From positions 1-64,000 of the forward strand of contig CAJTZH010000006.1 in the NCBI GenBank assembly GCA_910584325.1: 64,000 nt of DNA, read 5' to 3'. The DNA is from an uncultured Lachnospiraceae bacterium (GTDB lineage: Bacteria; Bacillota; Clostridia; Lachnospirales; Lachnospiraceae). This document shows positions 43,414 to 52,819 of the stretch, piece by piece. The translations under genes and the position numbers were made by a program. Position 1 is the first letter of the stretch; each line of letters opens with the position of its first letter. Under the pieces are notes generated by a model, which ran no database searches, was not told where the DNA came from, and saw nothing but the letters and a program-made list of their open reading frames with translations.

Positions 43414-44901
43414 TTATCTCTGCAATAATTGTAAGGCTGTTTCCGGTCTTGCGTTTGCCTGCGAAAGCATGGATGTTCCTGCCTGCGCCAGCACATTCTG
43501 CTGTGTATACTGCGTCATCTCCTCAGCCATATCCGTATCCATAATTCTTGAAATCGCTGCCGTCAGGTTCTCCTCGGATACTTCCAGATTTGAAGTCGTA
43601 TGTTCCAATCGATTCTGATATGCGCCAATCTTGGAACGGATTGACGATAATCTGGTAATTGCATCATCTACAGACTGAATCGCCTTTCCCGCATTGGCAT
43701 GTGTAAATACATTCAAGTTATCCAATCCCAACGACTCTACCGAAACTTCCGGTAAATTAACGGCAATAATCTGATTTTCGTTAGCGCCTACATGAACCCT
43801 CAAAACGCCCATATCAGTAACTTCCTGTTCCATCGAAACTGCCCCGCCGTTATCTGCAACAACATTTCCCGGCACTTTAACAATAAACGTTTTATCATTA
43901 TTATCGCGCACAGTAATTGTCTCACCATACGTCGACATCGTCGCAGAGTTCGCAAATCCCACTCTCTCTCCGTTTGCTTTTGTAAAATCTGCCTGTACGT
44001 CCTTTCCGGTCTCTGTCTGTTCTGTCTTCAGTCCCAATTTTGCTGCCAGGTCCGGATTGTCGCAGGTAATCTCCATCACCTCATTTGAACCGTATGTAGT
44101 CGTTAAGAATACAAACGCCGTTCCATTTCCAACCGCCACCGACTCATATCCTTCCGTGTCTCCGTACGTTGCCTTATCCAGCGTAGCCCCCGGTGTGATA
44201 TTTATCATGCTGCCGCCAGCCTGATACGTTCCGTAAGCAAGCTTTGTCGCTATCGTTCCCAGCGTATCACCCTCAAGAATATCTACCTTGAGTCCGTTAA
44301 TATTCACAGTGCCTTCCAGATTCTTTGTAATAACTTCATTGTTACCCATTGCGATAGCGCTGCCTTCTACAACAGCCTTTTCCGCATCCTGTGTAATCGT
44401 AATTCCATACACTCCGTCCGCAAATCCGTCAGTTACTTCCATCTGCTTTACGCCTTCAACATTGGAATATACTCTTCTCTCAAGATTCCCATTTAACAAA
44501 TTCTTTGTATTAAAATCCGTATCTGCGGAAATTCTGTCAATTTCCTTATTCAGAGAATCCATTTCCTCCTGAATCGCAGAACGCTCGTCAACTGAATTCA
44601 CATCATTTGCCGCCTGAACGGATAATTCTTTCATTCTCACAAGCATGGACTGAATTTCTTCCATAGCTCCTTCTGCCGTCTGTAAAACAGAAATGCCGTC
44701 CTGCGCGTTGGTATCTGCCTGCCCAAGTCCTCGAATCTGCGCGTGCATCTTCTGTGAAATAGCCAAACCTGCCGGGTTATCCTTGGAATGGTTAATTTTA
44801 TATCCTGACGACAATCTCTCTAACGAGAGCGATAAACGGTCCTCCGTTGTTGACAACTGTGCATTGGCAATAATTGCCGACATATTTGTATTAATTCTCA
44901 T
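43414..44901 (-). CDS. fliC: Flagellin
   Basis: 495-residue filament subunit. The conserved N-terminal D0/D1 region starts MRINTNMSAIIANAQLSTTEDRL and includes LSSGYKINHSKDNPAGLAIS; the C-terminal D1/D0 region ends VLAQAGTSMLSQANARPETALQLLQR. Residues about 165-405 are a variable outer domain, larger than in the shortest clostridial flagellins. No signal peptide, as expected for type III export. Controlled by a sigma-28-like promoter and a hairpin leader (see separate entries). Confidence 0.97.
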   Translation of the reverse strand: MRINTNMSAIIANAQLSTTEDRLSLSLERLSSGYKINHSKDNPAGLAISQKMHAQIRGLGQADTNAQDGISVLQTAEGAMEEIQSMLVRMKELSVQAANDVNSVDERSAIQEEMDSLNKEIDRISADTDFNTKNLLNGNLERRVYSNVEGVKQMEVTDGFADGVYGITITQDAEKAVVEGSAIAMGNNEVITKNLEGTVNINGLKVDILEGDTLGTIATKLAYGTYQAGGSMINITPGATLDKATYGDTEGYESVAVGNGTAFVFLTTTYGSNEVMEITCDNPDLAAKLGLKTEQTETGKDVQADFTKANGERVGFANSATMSTYGETITVRDNNDKTFIVKVPGNVVADNGGAVSMEQEVTDMGVLRVHVGANENQIIAVNLPEVSVESLGLDNLNVFTHANAGKAIQSVDDAITRLSSIRSKIGAYQNRLEHTTSNLEVSEENLTAAISRIMDTDMAEEMTQYTQQNVLAQAGTSMLSQANARPETALQLLQR

Positions 44902-44911
44902 AAACTATCTA

Positions 44912-44933
44912 TCCTTTCAACGGCACTCCGTTG
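44912..44933 (-). promoter_or_regulatory. Flagellin leader hairpin and ribosome site, possible CsrA target
   Basis: CAACGG-AGTG-CCGTTG forms a perfect 6-bp hairpin (44918-44933) directly upstream of the AAAGGA ribosome site (44912-44917). Both contain an A-N-GGA core, the arrangement of the two CsrA sites in the Bacillus hag leader. CsrA and FliW genes are not in this window. Confidence 0.5.
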
Positions 44934-44988
44934 CACGTGTTTCTTTATCGACATCCATGTCTTACTTGAATATTTACATCTGTTATAC

Positions 44989-45016
44989 TTATCGGTTCGT
45001 TTCTTTCGATTACTTA
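44989..45016 (-). promoter_or_regulatory. Sigma-28-like promoter of flagellin
   Basis: TAAG (45013-45016) and ACCGATAA (44989-44996) on the minus strand, 16 bases apart, close to the flagellar consensus TAAA-N15-GCCGATAA. The -35 element overlaps the stop codon of the preceding FliK-like gene. Confidence 0.65.
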
Positions 45017-47989
45017 GCCTTTTATTGTAATTAGATTTGTCAAAATTTCCTTGGCCGTCCGATAAATTAATGAAGAAGGAACGCCCTCGCCCTTATCCGC
45101 CAGATGCACCTGCGGAACCTCGCTTCCCTGCCCCACAAGTATTTTTGCGTTCTTTATTCCCAGTCTTTCAAATCCGGCATAAATACTGTTTATTGCATCT
45201 TCTAACGCTTCGGACATTCCGTTATTTTCCGTAACAATATAACCGGTCGTTTTTTCCGCCGTCACGTGAAGCTGCGCGAACACATTTCCCAACGCTTCCG
45301 TGGAGAAATTCATCTCCATCTTTCCTTCGTTTTCCTGCGTCTTTATCATTTTCAGACGAATACTGCCAACGCCTTCTTCCGTGGCAAACGGAATAAAATA
45401 CTGCTGCCTTCTTCCCAATGCGCTCATAAATTCTACGGTTTTACCAAGATTTTTTAACCGGTTAATATCAAGATAGGTATCTTCTGTATTCGTTTTCATA
45501 ATACGTTTTGCCGCCTCTTTCACCTGCTCCTGAAGCTTGCTGTAATCTTCCTCTAACGCGTCGCCGTCCTCCAAATCATCCAACATTGCGGAAAGCGTTT
45601 CGTTGACCTTTTCGTCTTTTGTTGAGGATAACTCGTTAAATACCTTATTCCCCTGCATTAACTCTTTTGCCGCCATCACATTATAAAATGTCACCGGCAG
45701 CGCGTAATCCGTAATCATCCTCATAATATTTTCTTCAATATTCTGATACTCTGAAGCCTCCCTCACAAGTTCCGAGTAATACTGCTCTTTTACCTTCTCA
45801 TCTTCCACGCGGTATTTCTCCATCAGTTCCGCCATTCTTTCCAGACTGATTTCCTCAGGATTCCCTTCCTCCGACGCTTTTTTAAGTCCCTGCGGCGTAA
45901 CAGTTTTACCAAGCTGTGAAAAAAGATTCTCAAAATACTGAACATTTCCTTCAACTTCACTCATTCCCGCGTCGGTATCCAGCGTCACGTCCATATTATA
46001 CTTCTTACGGCTGTTCACCGCCATCACAAGATTTTTCAAATTAATGTCCGCATTCTGATTCATCAGCGCACCGACAGCTTTACCCGCATCCTTGCGAAAC
46101 ATATGGAACATTTTATAAATACCGATATACTGACTGCGTTCATTTGGCGTAATTTCTTCCGCATGCTCCAGCTTGTAAAGAAACTCACTGTATTTTACCG
46201 ATGCGTCCTGTTCCCCGTAATTTTCATTAATATATTTATTTAAATCGGCAATGTCCGTTTCCATCGGATTAATGCCTTCTTTAATCATATCATAAACAAC
46301 CTGCGGACTCATATTATCCATCAGATTATTCAACATACTGTCCAGATATTTTACCTGATTAATATTTTCCGTTGTCATCTCCATACTGTTATACGCGAGA
46401 ATACGGACTGCCCTGACATTTATCTCGTTATATTCCATATGGGTCTCGGCTAAAATACTTTCCGCGCTGTTATTGACCGCCGCCTTTACCGAATCCCCCA
46501 TATCGCTTCTTACTTTCGTCGACATGGTTTCATACGCCTGACCCGCTTCTTCATACTGCCGCTGCATATCATAAGAAATCTCGGATACAGATGTAATCGT
46601 CAGTTCGGTCTTTACGCTAATCATTGTACCGATTGCCGCACACGGCGCAAACCGTAACGCCATCAACGCATTATTGATATTTGCCACACTGTTTAAATCA
46701 GACTCTGAAACACTTCCTGCATCGGCTTTCGTAAGCTGCTCATTGATGAACTTCGTTTCTTCCTGCCTTAACAGTTCCACTAATGTATGCAAATCCTCAG
46801 AATAAATATCGATTCCCTGGCGCATAATGGACATCGTTGCACCTGCCGTCATCAGAAGCCTTGCCTCGAATAATGCCCGATAGCCGGAAATCACCCGCGC
46901 ATCATTCTGCGCTCCGCCCTCTGTCACGGTACTGCTGTTCATTGCAGCTTCAAGGCTGCTTATCGTAAGCGTCTGGCTGGATGAAACAACGCATACAACA
47001 CTCTCATATGTAGCAAAATGAACAATATTCATTGCTCTGGCAGCCTGTTTCCACTCATTATACTCATCCGCCAGATTCACGTCTGCCGCTTTGTTTCCCT
47101 CTGCCATAGATGTTACCGTGTCATCAATCACCTTATTTTCTTCATAAACAAATGACAAATTGTCCAGTTGATTTTTCAGCACAAGATTATCTTTCGTAAC
47201 CGGAAGCTCATTGGTTATCAGCCATTTTGCGTCTTCATAAACCTTTTCGGATTCATCAAGTCCTGCCTGCTCTATGATTTTTTTTACCTGCGGCCTCATC
47301 TGCTCCCACTGTTCTTGTGCCAGACCACCTTTATATCCGTTATTTACGGTGCTATGATTCGCTTTATATACATTCTCTATCGTCGGCTCCATCTGGTTTC
47401 CGATAAGATATGCTTTTGCTTCGTCACGAAGCGGCATCTGCTCTGCCACATCTTTCGCCATCTCCATAGCGCTTGTCACATCCGTCACGTTATCCTCCGT
47501 AACCGGCATATAATTATCGTCAAGCGCAGCCGCAACTTTCGCGGAAAGATTTCCTTCCGTATCAACGCTTTCTTTATCCGCATGCTCGAAAGCGCCGGAA
47601 AATTCCCGATAATTCTCGTTATAAGCCATGAGCATTAACTTAATGCGGTCAACAACCGTCACCAGTTCCTCATCATCAATATCATTGATATCAAAACCGT
47701 CCTCGTCAAGTTTCACTGCTTCCGCACCTGACAGCTTATTAAACAACGCCTTCAATCCTGCCTTCGCCGCCTGTGCGTCCGCCTTTAACTGTTCCTCAAC
47801 GGAACTGATACCTTCCGTTAACCCGCTCAATGTTTTATTAACGTCCGTCGACTGCATCGGAGAGCTTAAATTTGTAATAACCCTTTCAAATGCGTTTACG
47901 GTCTCCTTAGCCGCCGCGCCGGTCGGAAGCTTCGCCTGATTACTCACCGTCTGCGCGTTATATGTATTCTGAACCGAATTAATATTCAC
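45014..47989 (-). CDS. DUF6240-like protein with FliK-like C-terminus
   Basis: 991 residues, no signal peptide or membrane helix, mostly helical. A short motif recurs: MPVTEDNV (161), MEPTIENVY (200), LPVTKDNL (262), MEMTTENI (536) and LPVTFYNV (764), each starting a helix, which suggests a repeat architecture. The C-terminal part (about 855-955: IRLKMIKTQENEGKMEMNF, ALGNVFAQLHVTAEKTTGYIV, NNGMSEALEDAINSIYAGFERLGI) follows the pattern of the Flg_hook domain of hook-length protein FliK. The family appears as DUF6240 in Lachnospiraceae (name recalled). GTG start with GGGG eight bases upstream. Its place directly upstream of flagellin supports a flagellar export or hook role; this is inference. 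Confidence 0.75.
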   Translation of the reverse strand: MNINSVQNTYNAQTVSNQAKLPTGAAAKETVNAFERVITNLSSPMQSTDVNKTLSGLTEGISSVEEQLKADAQAAKAGLKALFNKLSGAEAVKLDEDGFDINDIDDEELVTVVDRIKLMLMAYNENYREFSGAFEHADKESVDTEGNLSAKVAAALDDNYMPVTEDNVTDVTSAMEMAKDVAEQMPLRDEAKAYLIGNQMEPTIENVYKANHSTVNNGYKGGLAQEQWEQMRPQVKKIIEQAGLDESEKVYEDAKWLITNELPVTKDNLVLKNQLDNLSFVYEENKVIDDTVTSMAEGNKAADVNLADEYNEWKQAARAMNIVHFATYESVVCVVSSSQTLTISSLEAAMNSSTVTEGGAQNDARVISGYRALFEARLLMTAGATMSIMRQGIDIYSEDLHTLVELLRQEETKFINEQLTKADAGSVSESDLNSVANINNALMALRFAPCAAIGTMISVKTELTITSVSEISYDMQRQYEEAGQAYETMSTKVRSDMGDSVKAAVNNSAESILAETHMEYNEINVRAVRILAYNSMEMTTENINQVKYLDSMLNNLMDNMSPQVVYDMIKEGINPMETDIADLNKYINENYGEQDASVKYSEFLYKLEHAEEITPNERSQYIGIYKMFHMFRKDAGKAVGALMNQNADINLKNLVMAVNSRKKYNMDVTLDTDAGMSEVEGNVQYFENLFSQLGKTVTPQGLKKASEEGNPEEISLERMAELMEKYRVEDEKVKEQYYSELVREASEYQNIEENIMRMITDYALPVTFYNVMAAKELMQGNKVFNELSSTKDEKVNETLSAMLDDLEDGDALEEDYSKLQEQVKEAAKRIMKTNTEDTYLDINRLKNLGKTVEFMSALGRRQQYFIPFATEEGVGSIRLKMIKTQENEGKMEMNFSTEALGNVFAQLHVTAEKTTGYIVTENNGMSEALEDAINSIYAGFERLGIKNAKILVGQGSEVPQVHLADKGEGVPSSLIYRTAKEILTNLITIKG

Positions 47990-48023
47990 TCGTATTACCC
48001 CTTTCGTTTCCAGTCAAAATAAA

Positions 48024-48060
48024 AATACCTGTGCAGGTTTAAATCCTACACAAGTATTTT
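48024..48060 (-). terminator. Terminator of glgB
   Basis: Arms AAATACCTGTGCAGG and TCCTACACAAGTATTT form a hairpin with a TTTAAA loop, followed on the minus strand by TTTTTATTTTG. Confidence 0.85.
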
Positions 48061-48076
48061 CGGCATAAACATACTT

Positions 48077-49993
48077 TTATATTATGGTCTTATTGATATT
48101 TTGTATTTTATGATTAAATTCATATATACGGACGCCATACGGAGCCATATTCACTTTCAAAGAATACTCGCAGCCGTTAAACGGCTTTTTAACAGAAGAA
48201 AGCTCTCCCTGCGCTTTTCCGTTTTCATCCATAATCAGTCTGTATTTCCCTCTGTCCGCCACGCCGACCGTATAATTTTTTCGCTCAACAGGCGTGAAAT
48301 TAATGACGAACAACAAACTCTTCTTTCCGGTTGGTGAAAATCTCATAAAGGAATAAATGCTGTTTTCGTTATCATTCGCATTACTCCACATAAAACCGTC
48401 CGGATTATAATCCGTCTCATAAAGCGCCGGATATTTCTGATATAAATGGAATAATCCTTTAATAAATTCCTGCAGTTTTTTATGCTGCGGTTCCGAAGCG
48501 ACATGCCAATCCAGAGCCCTCGCCTCGCTCCATTCCGTAGGCTGCCCGAATTCCTGCCCCATAAATAATAATTTCTTTCCCGGATGTCCGGTCATATAAG
48601 CGTACGCTGCTTTCAGATTTCTGAACTTGTCCTCATACTCTCCCGGCATTTTATTGAGCATGGAACATTTTAAATGAACCACCTCATCATGTGACAATAC
48701 AAGAATAAAACGCTCACTATACGCATACATCAGGCTGAACGTCATTTTGTGATGATTTCCCTTTCTAAACAACGGGTCGCACTTCATATATTCGAGAAAA
48801 TCATGCATCCATCCCATGTTCCACTTAAATGTAAATCCTAAACTGTCGTTCTCGCCCACCACGCCGCTGACTGCCGGCCACGCTGTCGACTCTTCCGCAA
48901 TGGTAATTGCCCTTGGAAATCTCTCATTGACAATCTTATTCATATGCCTTAAGAAATCCATCGCTTCCAGATTGCCGTTTCCACCGTATTTGTTTGCCAC
49001 CCACTGCCCGTCGTTTCTTCCGTAATCAAGATACAGCATAGATGCAACTGCATCTACCCGGAGTCCGTCGATATGGAACTTATCAATCCAGAACAGCGCA
49101 TTGGCAATCAGAAAATTTACGACTTCCGTCTTGCCGTAATCAAAAACCTTCGTTCCCCAGTCCGGGTGTTCGCCTTTCCTTGGGTCCGCGTATTCATATG
49201 CCGCCGTCCCGTCAAAATTGGCAAGACCATGCGCGTCTCTTGGGAAATGTGCAGGTACCCAGTCCAAAATCACGCCAATACCATTCTTATGCATATAATC
49301 CACAAAATACATAAAGTCCTTCGGCGTTCCGTATCTGGAGGTAGGCGCATAATAACCGGTTACCTGATACCCCCATGACGCGTCGTACGGGTATTCGGCA
49401 ATTCCCATCAGCTCAATATGCGTATAGCCCATATCCTTCACATAAGCCGCAAGTTCCGGCGCTATTTCTTTATAATTATAAAATCCGTCTTCCGTTCCGT
49501 CGTTTTTCTTTTTCCATGAGCCAAGCTGACATTCATAAATGGTCATTGCCTCCTTTAAATGGTCCGCTTTGCCCTTGGTCTCAATCCACTTCGCGTCCTC
49601 CCACTTATAATTGTCAAGAGACGTTACTTTAGACGCTGTTCCCGGTCTCATCTCCGCAGCGTTTGCATACGGGTCCGCTTTATAAAGCTTTTCTCCGTTC
49701 TGCGAGATAATTAAGTATTTGTATAACTGTCCTTCCTTCACTCCCGGAATAAATCTATCATAAATACCTCCATCCGAAATTCTGTGCATCGGGTATTCGT
49801 TTTCATTCCAGTTATTAAATTCACCGATTACATAAACCTCTTTTGCCCTCGGCGCCCATACAGAAAAATACACGCCCCTTTTTCCATCAAACGTTGTAGG
49901 ATGCGCGCCCATTTTATTATAAATTTCATAGTGGGTTCCCTGTCCAAATAGATACGCATCCAGTTCTGTTATAAATATTCGGTTACCTGCCAT
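48077..49993 (-). CDS. glgB: 1,4-alpha-glucan branching enzyme
   Basis: 638-residue GH13 enzyme that forms alpha-1,6 branches in glycogen. An N-terminal CBM48 domain (THPTTFDGKRGVYFSVWAPRAKEVYVIGEFNNW) is followed by the barrel: VILDWVPAHFPRD (region I), GLRVDAVASMLYLDYGR (nucleophile Asp, about residue 316), ITIAEESTAWP (acid Glu, about 367) and LVLSHDEVVH (region IV). The C-terminal beta domain is complete. It stands alone; no other glycogen gene is nearby. Start ATG 49993 with GGGG five bases upstream. Confidence 0.96.
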   Translation of the reverse strand: MAGNRIFITELDAYLFGQGTHYEIYNKMGAHPTTFDGKRGVYFSVWAPRAKEVYVIGEFNNWNENEYPMHRISDGGIYDRFIPGVKEGQLYKYLIISQNGEKLYKADPYANAAEMRPGTASKVTSLDNYKWEDAKWIETKGKADHLKEAMTIYECQLGSWKKKNDGTEDGFYNYKEIAPELAAYVKDMGYTHIELMGIAEYPYDASWGYQVTGYYAPTSRYGTPKDFMYFVDYMHKNGIGVILDWVPAHFPRDAHGLANFDGTAAYEYADPRKGEHPDWGTKVFDYGKTEVVNFLIANALFWIDKFHIDGLRVDAVASMLYLDYGRNDGQWVANKYGGNGNLEAMDFLRHMNKIVNERFPRAITIAEESTAWPAVSGVVGENDSLGFTFKWNMGWMHDFLEYMKCDPLFRKGNHHKMTFSLMYAYSERFILVLSHDEVVHLKCSMLNKMPGEYEDKFRNLKAAYAYMTGHPGKKLLFMGQEFGQPTEWSEARALDWHVASEPQHKKLQEFIKGLFHLYQKYPALYETDYNPDGFMWSNANDNENSIYSFMRFSPTGKKSLLFVINFTPVERKNYTVGVADRGKYRLIMDENGKAQGELSSVKKPFNGCEYSLKVNMAPYGVRIYEFNHKIQNINKTII

Positions 49994-50103
49994 ATAAACC
50001 CCATTTCTATATATCCTTTCCGTTCACCGGATATATGTATATTGATAACTTATTGTATCATAAAAACAAAAAATTGACCACTAGTTTTGTAAACAAAATA
50101 TAT

Positions 50104-50132
50104 TTGACATTTATTCCCACGATATTTAAAAT
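50104..50132 (+). promoter_or_regulatory. Promoter of the acyltransferase gene
   Basis: TTGACA (50104-50109) and TAAAAT (50127-50132), 17-base spacer, 29 bases upstream of the start codon. Confidence 0.78.
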
Positions 50133-50161
50133 AAACATATATTTTTGCTTAGGAGTAAACG

Positions 50162-51199
50162 ATGAACTCTACAAAACGACAAGTCTACTTAGATGTATTA
50201 AGAATTATCGCAATACTGTGTGTTCTCTTTAACCACAGTGGTGAAAGCGGCTATTTCATTTTTACTCTCACCGAAAAAATTCCTATTCAGATAATTTCTA
50301 TTTTTTTATCCTCAATAAGCAAAATGGGTGTTCCGCTGTTTTTTATGATTTCCGGCGCGCTCTTATTAAAAAAAGAAGAATCTTTCAAAGACCTTTATCT
50401 AAAACGGGTTCTTCGCTACATCATTATCATTTTTGTTTTTTGCGGACTTTATTATTTCTATCAATGCCGGCTGAATCATACGTCTTTCGATTTCAAGGAA
50501 ATGATACGGCAGACTACGACCGGACAGACACAGACTTCCTACTGGTTTTTATACAGCTATCTCGGTTTTTTGGTTTCTCTGCCTCTGCTGCGCAAAATTG
50601 CTGCCGCGTTTTCCGTAAGCGATTTTATCTACCTGATTTGTCTGTATGTCGCCGGCGTAGGTGTCTTCGGACTTTTGGCACGCACCTTTATCGGTCAGAT
50701 TGTAGTATACATCCCCTTTGCCGTAGATATTCTCGCTTATCCGCTGCTGGGATATTTTTTTGCCGAAGTTGTTCCCGCGCATGAACCGGATAAAAAGATT
50801 TTCCGGCTCATGATTTTACTGGCTCTTGCCGGACTGATCTTGAATATCGCCATAACAGAATACGACCATTATTTATTCAAGGGTTGGAATGAATCCGGTC
50901 TTTCTGCTTTTGTTATATTCCCGACAATCGCAACATTTTATATAACAAAATATTTTTTTGACCGCGTCACCGTCCCCGCCGTATTGCAGAAGATACTCTG
51001 CGCGTTAGGAAGTTGTACGTTTGGCGTGTATGTGCTGGAATGCTACATAAAGGCCTGCATCGGTCCTTATCTGCAGCGTCTGCTTGCTATTTTTCCGTAT
51101 ACTTTGGAAAATATGCTTTACATTTTCTTAATTATGCTGTCTGGCTGCGGTGTAACATATATTTTGAAAAAAATACCTTTTGTACAAAAATTATTTTAA
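50162..51199 (+). CDS. Acyltransferase family 3 membrane protein
   Basis: 345-residue polytopic protein with about ten helices. The start RQVYLDVLRIIAILCVLFNHSGE matches the OafA/YrhL family, where the Arg-rich first loop and the His of the NHS block are catalytic; KMGVPLFFMISGALLL follows as usual. These enzymes O-acetylate surface or exopolysaccharide sugars. No SGNH domain is fused. AGGAG precedes the ATG. The neighbour downstream is the mraY-like gene, 54 bases away, suggesting a joint role at the wall. Confidence 0.9.
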   Translation: MNSTKRQVYLDVLRIIAILCVLFNHSGESGYFIFTLTEKIPIQIISIFLSSISKMGVPLFFMISGALLLKKEESFKDLYLKRVLRYIIIIFVFCGLYYFYQCRLNHTSFDFKEMIRQTTTGQTQTSYWFLYSYLGFLVSLPLLRKIAAAFSVSDFIYLICLYVAGVGVFGLLARTFIGQIVVYIPFAVDILAYPLLGYFFAEVVPAHEPDKKIFRLMILLALAGLILNIAITEYDHYLFKGWNESGLSAFVIFPTIATFYITKYFFDRVTVPAVLQKILCALGSCTFGVYVLECYIKACIGPYLQRLLAIFPYTLENMLYIFLIMLSGCGVTYILKKIPFVQKLF

Positions 51200-51253
51200 G
51201 GTTGTATTTTATCAATCAATAATACATATAATTTACATGGAGGAACAACTATT

Positions 51254-52216
51254 ATGCTTTATAACTTCTTTTATCCGAATTACATAAAGGAATATACGTG
51301 TGTCAGCGTGCTTTTTTCGTTTATTGTTACCTGTATCGCAATCACGCTTTGTAAAGAAGCCCTGCCAAAAGACGGTGGACGAGCATTCGCCGTAAACGGA
51401 AAACTTTCTGCGGGGAAACCCCGCGGCGCCGGAATCATTTTTACACTGACGTTTATCCTTTCCGCCGTTTTATTTATCCCGTTAAAGTCAGAACTGACCA
51501 TATATCTTATCCTGACTCTGGCTGCCATGCTGAGCGGTTTTTTTGACGACAGCGCGCAGACGCCTTGGGGCGAATTAAAAAAGGGCGTAATTGATTTGGT
51601 CATTGCAATTATGGTTGCTGTAACATACCTTAATTTTAATTCTAATACAATTATGCTTCCCTTTATTGATGAAACAGTTACCATTCCTCCAATGTTCTTC
51701 GGATTTCTGGTCGTAATACTGATGTGGGCAAGTATCAATGTAACAAACTGTACCGACGGTGTAGACGGATTATGCGGGACACTTTCCTGCATCACGCTCG
51801 CGACAATCTTCGGATTATATTCCTACTATGACAGCGAACCGTTTATCCGCCATACCATCCTGCTTTTAATTGTTTCCATTTTAGGGTACTTATGGTTTAA
51901 CGCATCGCCGAGCAAGCTGCTGATGGGCGATGCCGGTTCCCGAGCAATCGGTCTGTTTATTGCAATCGCTGTTTTAAAGACAGGAAATCCTCTGTTTTAT
52001 ATTCCTGCCGCTATTGTAATTATTATCGACGGCGGTCTGGGACTTTTAAAAGTTTCCCTGCTCCGGTTCTTTAAAATCAGAATATTAAAGAATATACGAA
52101 CCCCGATTCATGACCATGTCCGCAAAAATAAAGGCTGGTCCGACACACAGGTTGTTCTCCGGTTTGCAATTATCCAGACGGTGATTTCCGCAAGTATTTT
52201 ATACGCCCTCCATTAA
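51254..52216 (+). CDS. mraY: MraY-like phospho-N-acetylmuramoyl-pentapeptide transferase
   Basis: 320-residue membrane enzyme with about ten helices. Catalytic aspartates lie in SGFFDDSAQTPWGELKK (about residue 96-99) and NCTDGVDGLCG (about 166-171), and the MGDAGSRAIGLFI block (about 223) is conserved. The last loop reads TPIHDHVRKNKGWSDTQVVLRF, where MraY proper usually has a triple His (LHHH); here it is H-D-H. That leaves a polyprenyl-phosphate transferase of the MraY/WecA superfamily with MraY-type C-terminus (GW-x-x-T-Q-V-V-x-R-F). It is away from the division cluster. GGAGG precedes the ATG by eight bases. Confidence 0.82.
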   Translation: MLYNFFYPNYIKEYTCVSVLFSFIVTCIAITLCKEALPKDGGRAFAVNGKLSAGKPRGAGIIFTLTFILSAVLFIPLKSELTIYLILTLAAMLSGFFDDSAQTPWGELKKGVIDLVIAIMVAVTYLNFNSNTIMLPFIDETVTIPPMFFGFLVVILMWASINVTNCTDGVDGLCGTLSCITLATIFGLYSYYDSEPFIRHTILLLIVSILGYLWFNASPSKLLMGDAGSRAIGLFIAIAVLKTGNPLFYIPAAIVIIIDGGLGLLKVSLLRFFKIRILKNIRTPIHDHVRKNKGWSDTQVVLRFAIIQTVISASILYALH

Positions 52217-52230
52217 ATGAGCATAAAAAT

Positions 52231-52265
52231 AAAGAGGCTGGCCTAAATTGGCTGCCTCTTTTTCT
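52231..52265 (+). terminator. Terminator of the acyltransferase-mraY unit
   Basis: AAAGAGGCTGGCC and GGCTGCCTCTTT pair around a short loop, followed by TTTTCTGTTTT; it sits just before the convergent queT gene. Confidence 0.88.
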
Positions 52266-52268
52266 GTT

Positions 52269-52766
52269 TTATTCCCGTACAGTTCTGAATATAATATCTT
52301 TATACTTCTCCAATGCCAGCAACAGCAGCATTCCCAAGATTCCGCAGACAATAATCTCACCAACGCCTACGGTAAGCATCATATACGGAATTGCTTCCGG
52401 CGCCCCATATCCGAATTTCAACACGAATGGAACGATAATCGTATTCGCAAGAATCGGAGGAACTGCCGCAAACCACTTTAATCCGACTTTACCAAACCAA
52501 TACGTCCCTACCGCACCGATTAGTGTCGCGATACTTCCAAAAACGACATCCGCAAGAATCGCTCCGTGCAAAAAATTTGCAAGAAAACATCCCACAAACA
52601 AGCCTGGTATCGCCGCCGGTGTAAAAAACGGTAAAATTGTCAGTGCTTCCGCAATTCGAAACTGTATTGCCCCAAAGCTCCAGTAGTCGAATACAAACAC
52701 CAACACCACATAAATCGCGGCAATCATTGCCGCCTGCAACATGTACGTTACTTTTTTGTTTCTCAT
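52269..52766 (-). CDS. queT: QueT-type queuosine precursor transporter
   Basis: 165-residue membrane protein with five to six helices, the S-component of an energy-coupling-factor transporter. The family-type opening (LQAAMIAAIYVVLVFVFDYWSFGAIQFRIAEALTILPFF) and FVGCFLANFLHGAILADVVFGSIATLIGAVGTYW are clear. It imports preQ1 or queuine-like bases for tRNA queuosine. The preQ1 riboswitch just upstream supports the assignment. Confidence 0.92.
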   Translation of the reverse strand: MRNKKVTYMLQAAMIAAIYVVLVFVFDYWSFGAIQFRIAEALTILPFFTPAAIPGLFVGCFLANFLHGAILADVVFGSIATLIGAVGTYWFGKVGLKWFAAVPPILANTIIVPFVLKFGYGAPEAIPYMMLTVGVGEIIVCGILGMLLLLALEKYKDIIFRTVRE

Positions 52767-52775
52767 ATTTAATTA

Positions 52776-52819
52776 CTCCTTAGTTTTATTTTACGTCAGG
52801 ATGGTTACGAACTGACGTT
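52776..52819 (-). promoter_or_regulatory. preQ1-I riboswitch controlling queT
   Basis: On the minus strand, ACGTCAG (52812-52818) pairs with CTGACGT (52793-52799) around a loop TTCGTAACCATC, followed by an A-rich tail AAAATAAAACTAAGGAG. This is the compact H-type pseudoknot layout of the preQ1-I class, and its 3' CTAAGGAG includes the ribosome site (52776-52781) nine bases before the queT ATG. Ligand binding would bury the ribosome site and lower translation. Confidence 0.82.

Noticed and set aside
47168-47638. 156-codon plus-strand open frame inside the FliK-like gene
   Set aside because: Composition is that of an antisense shadow, with no ribosome site, and the minus-strand gene has clear protein-like repeats.
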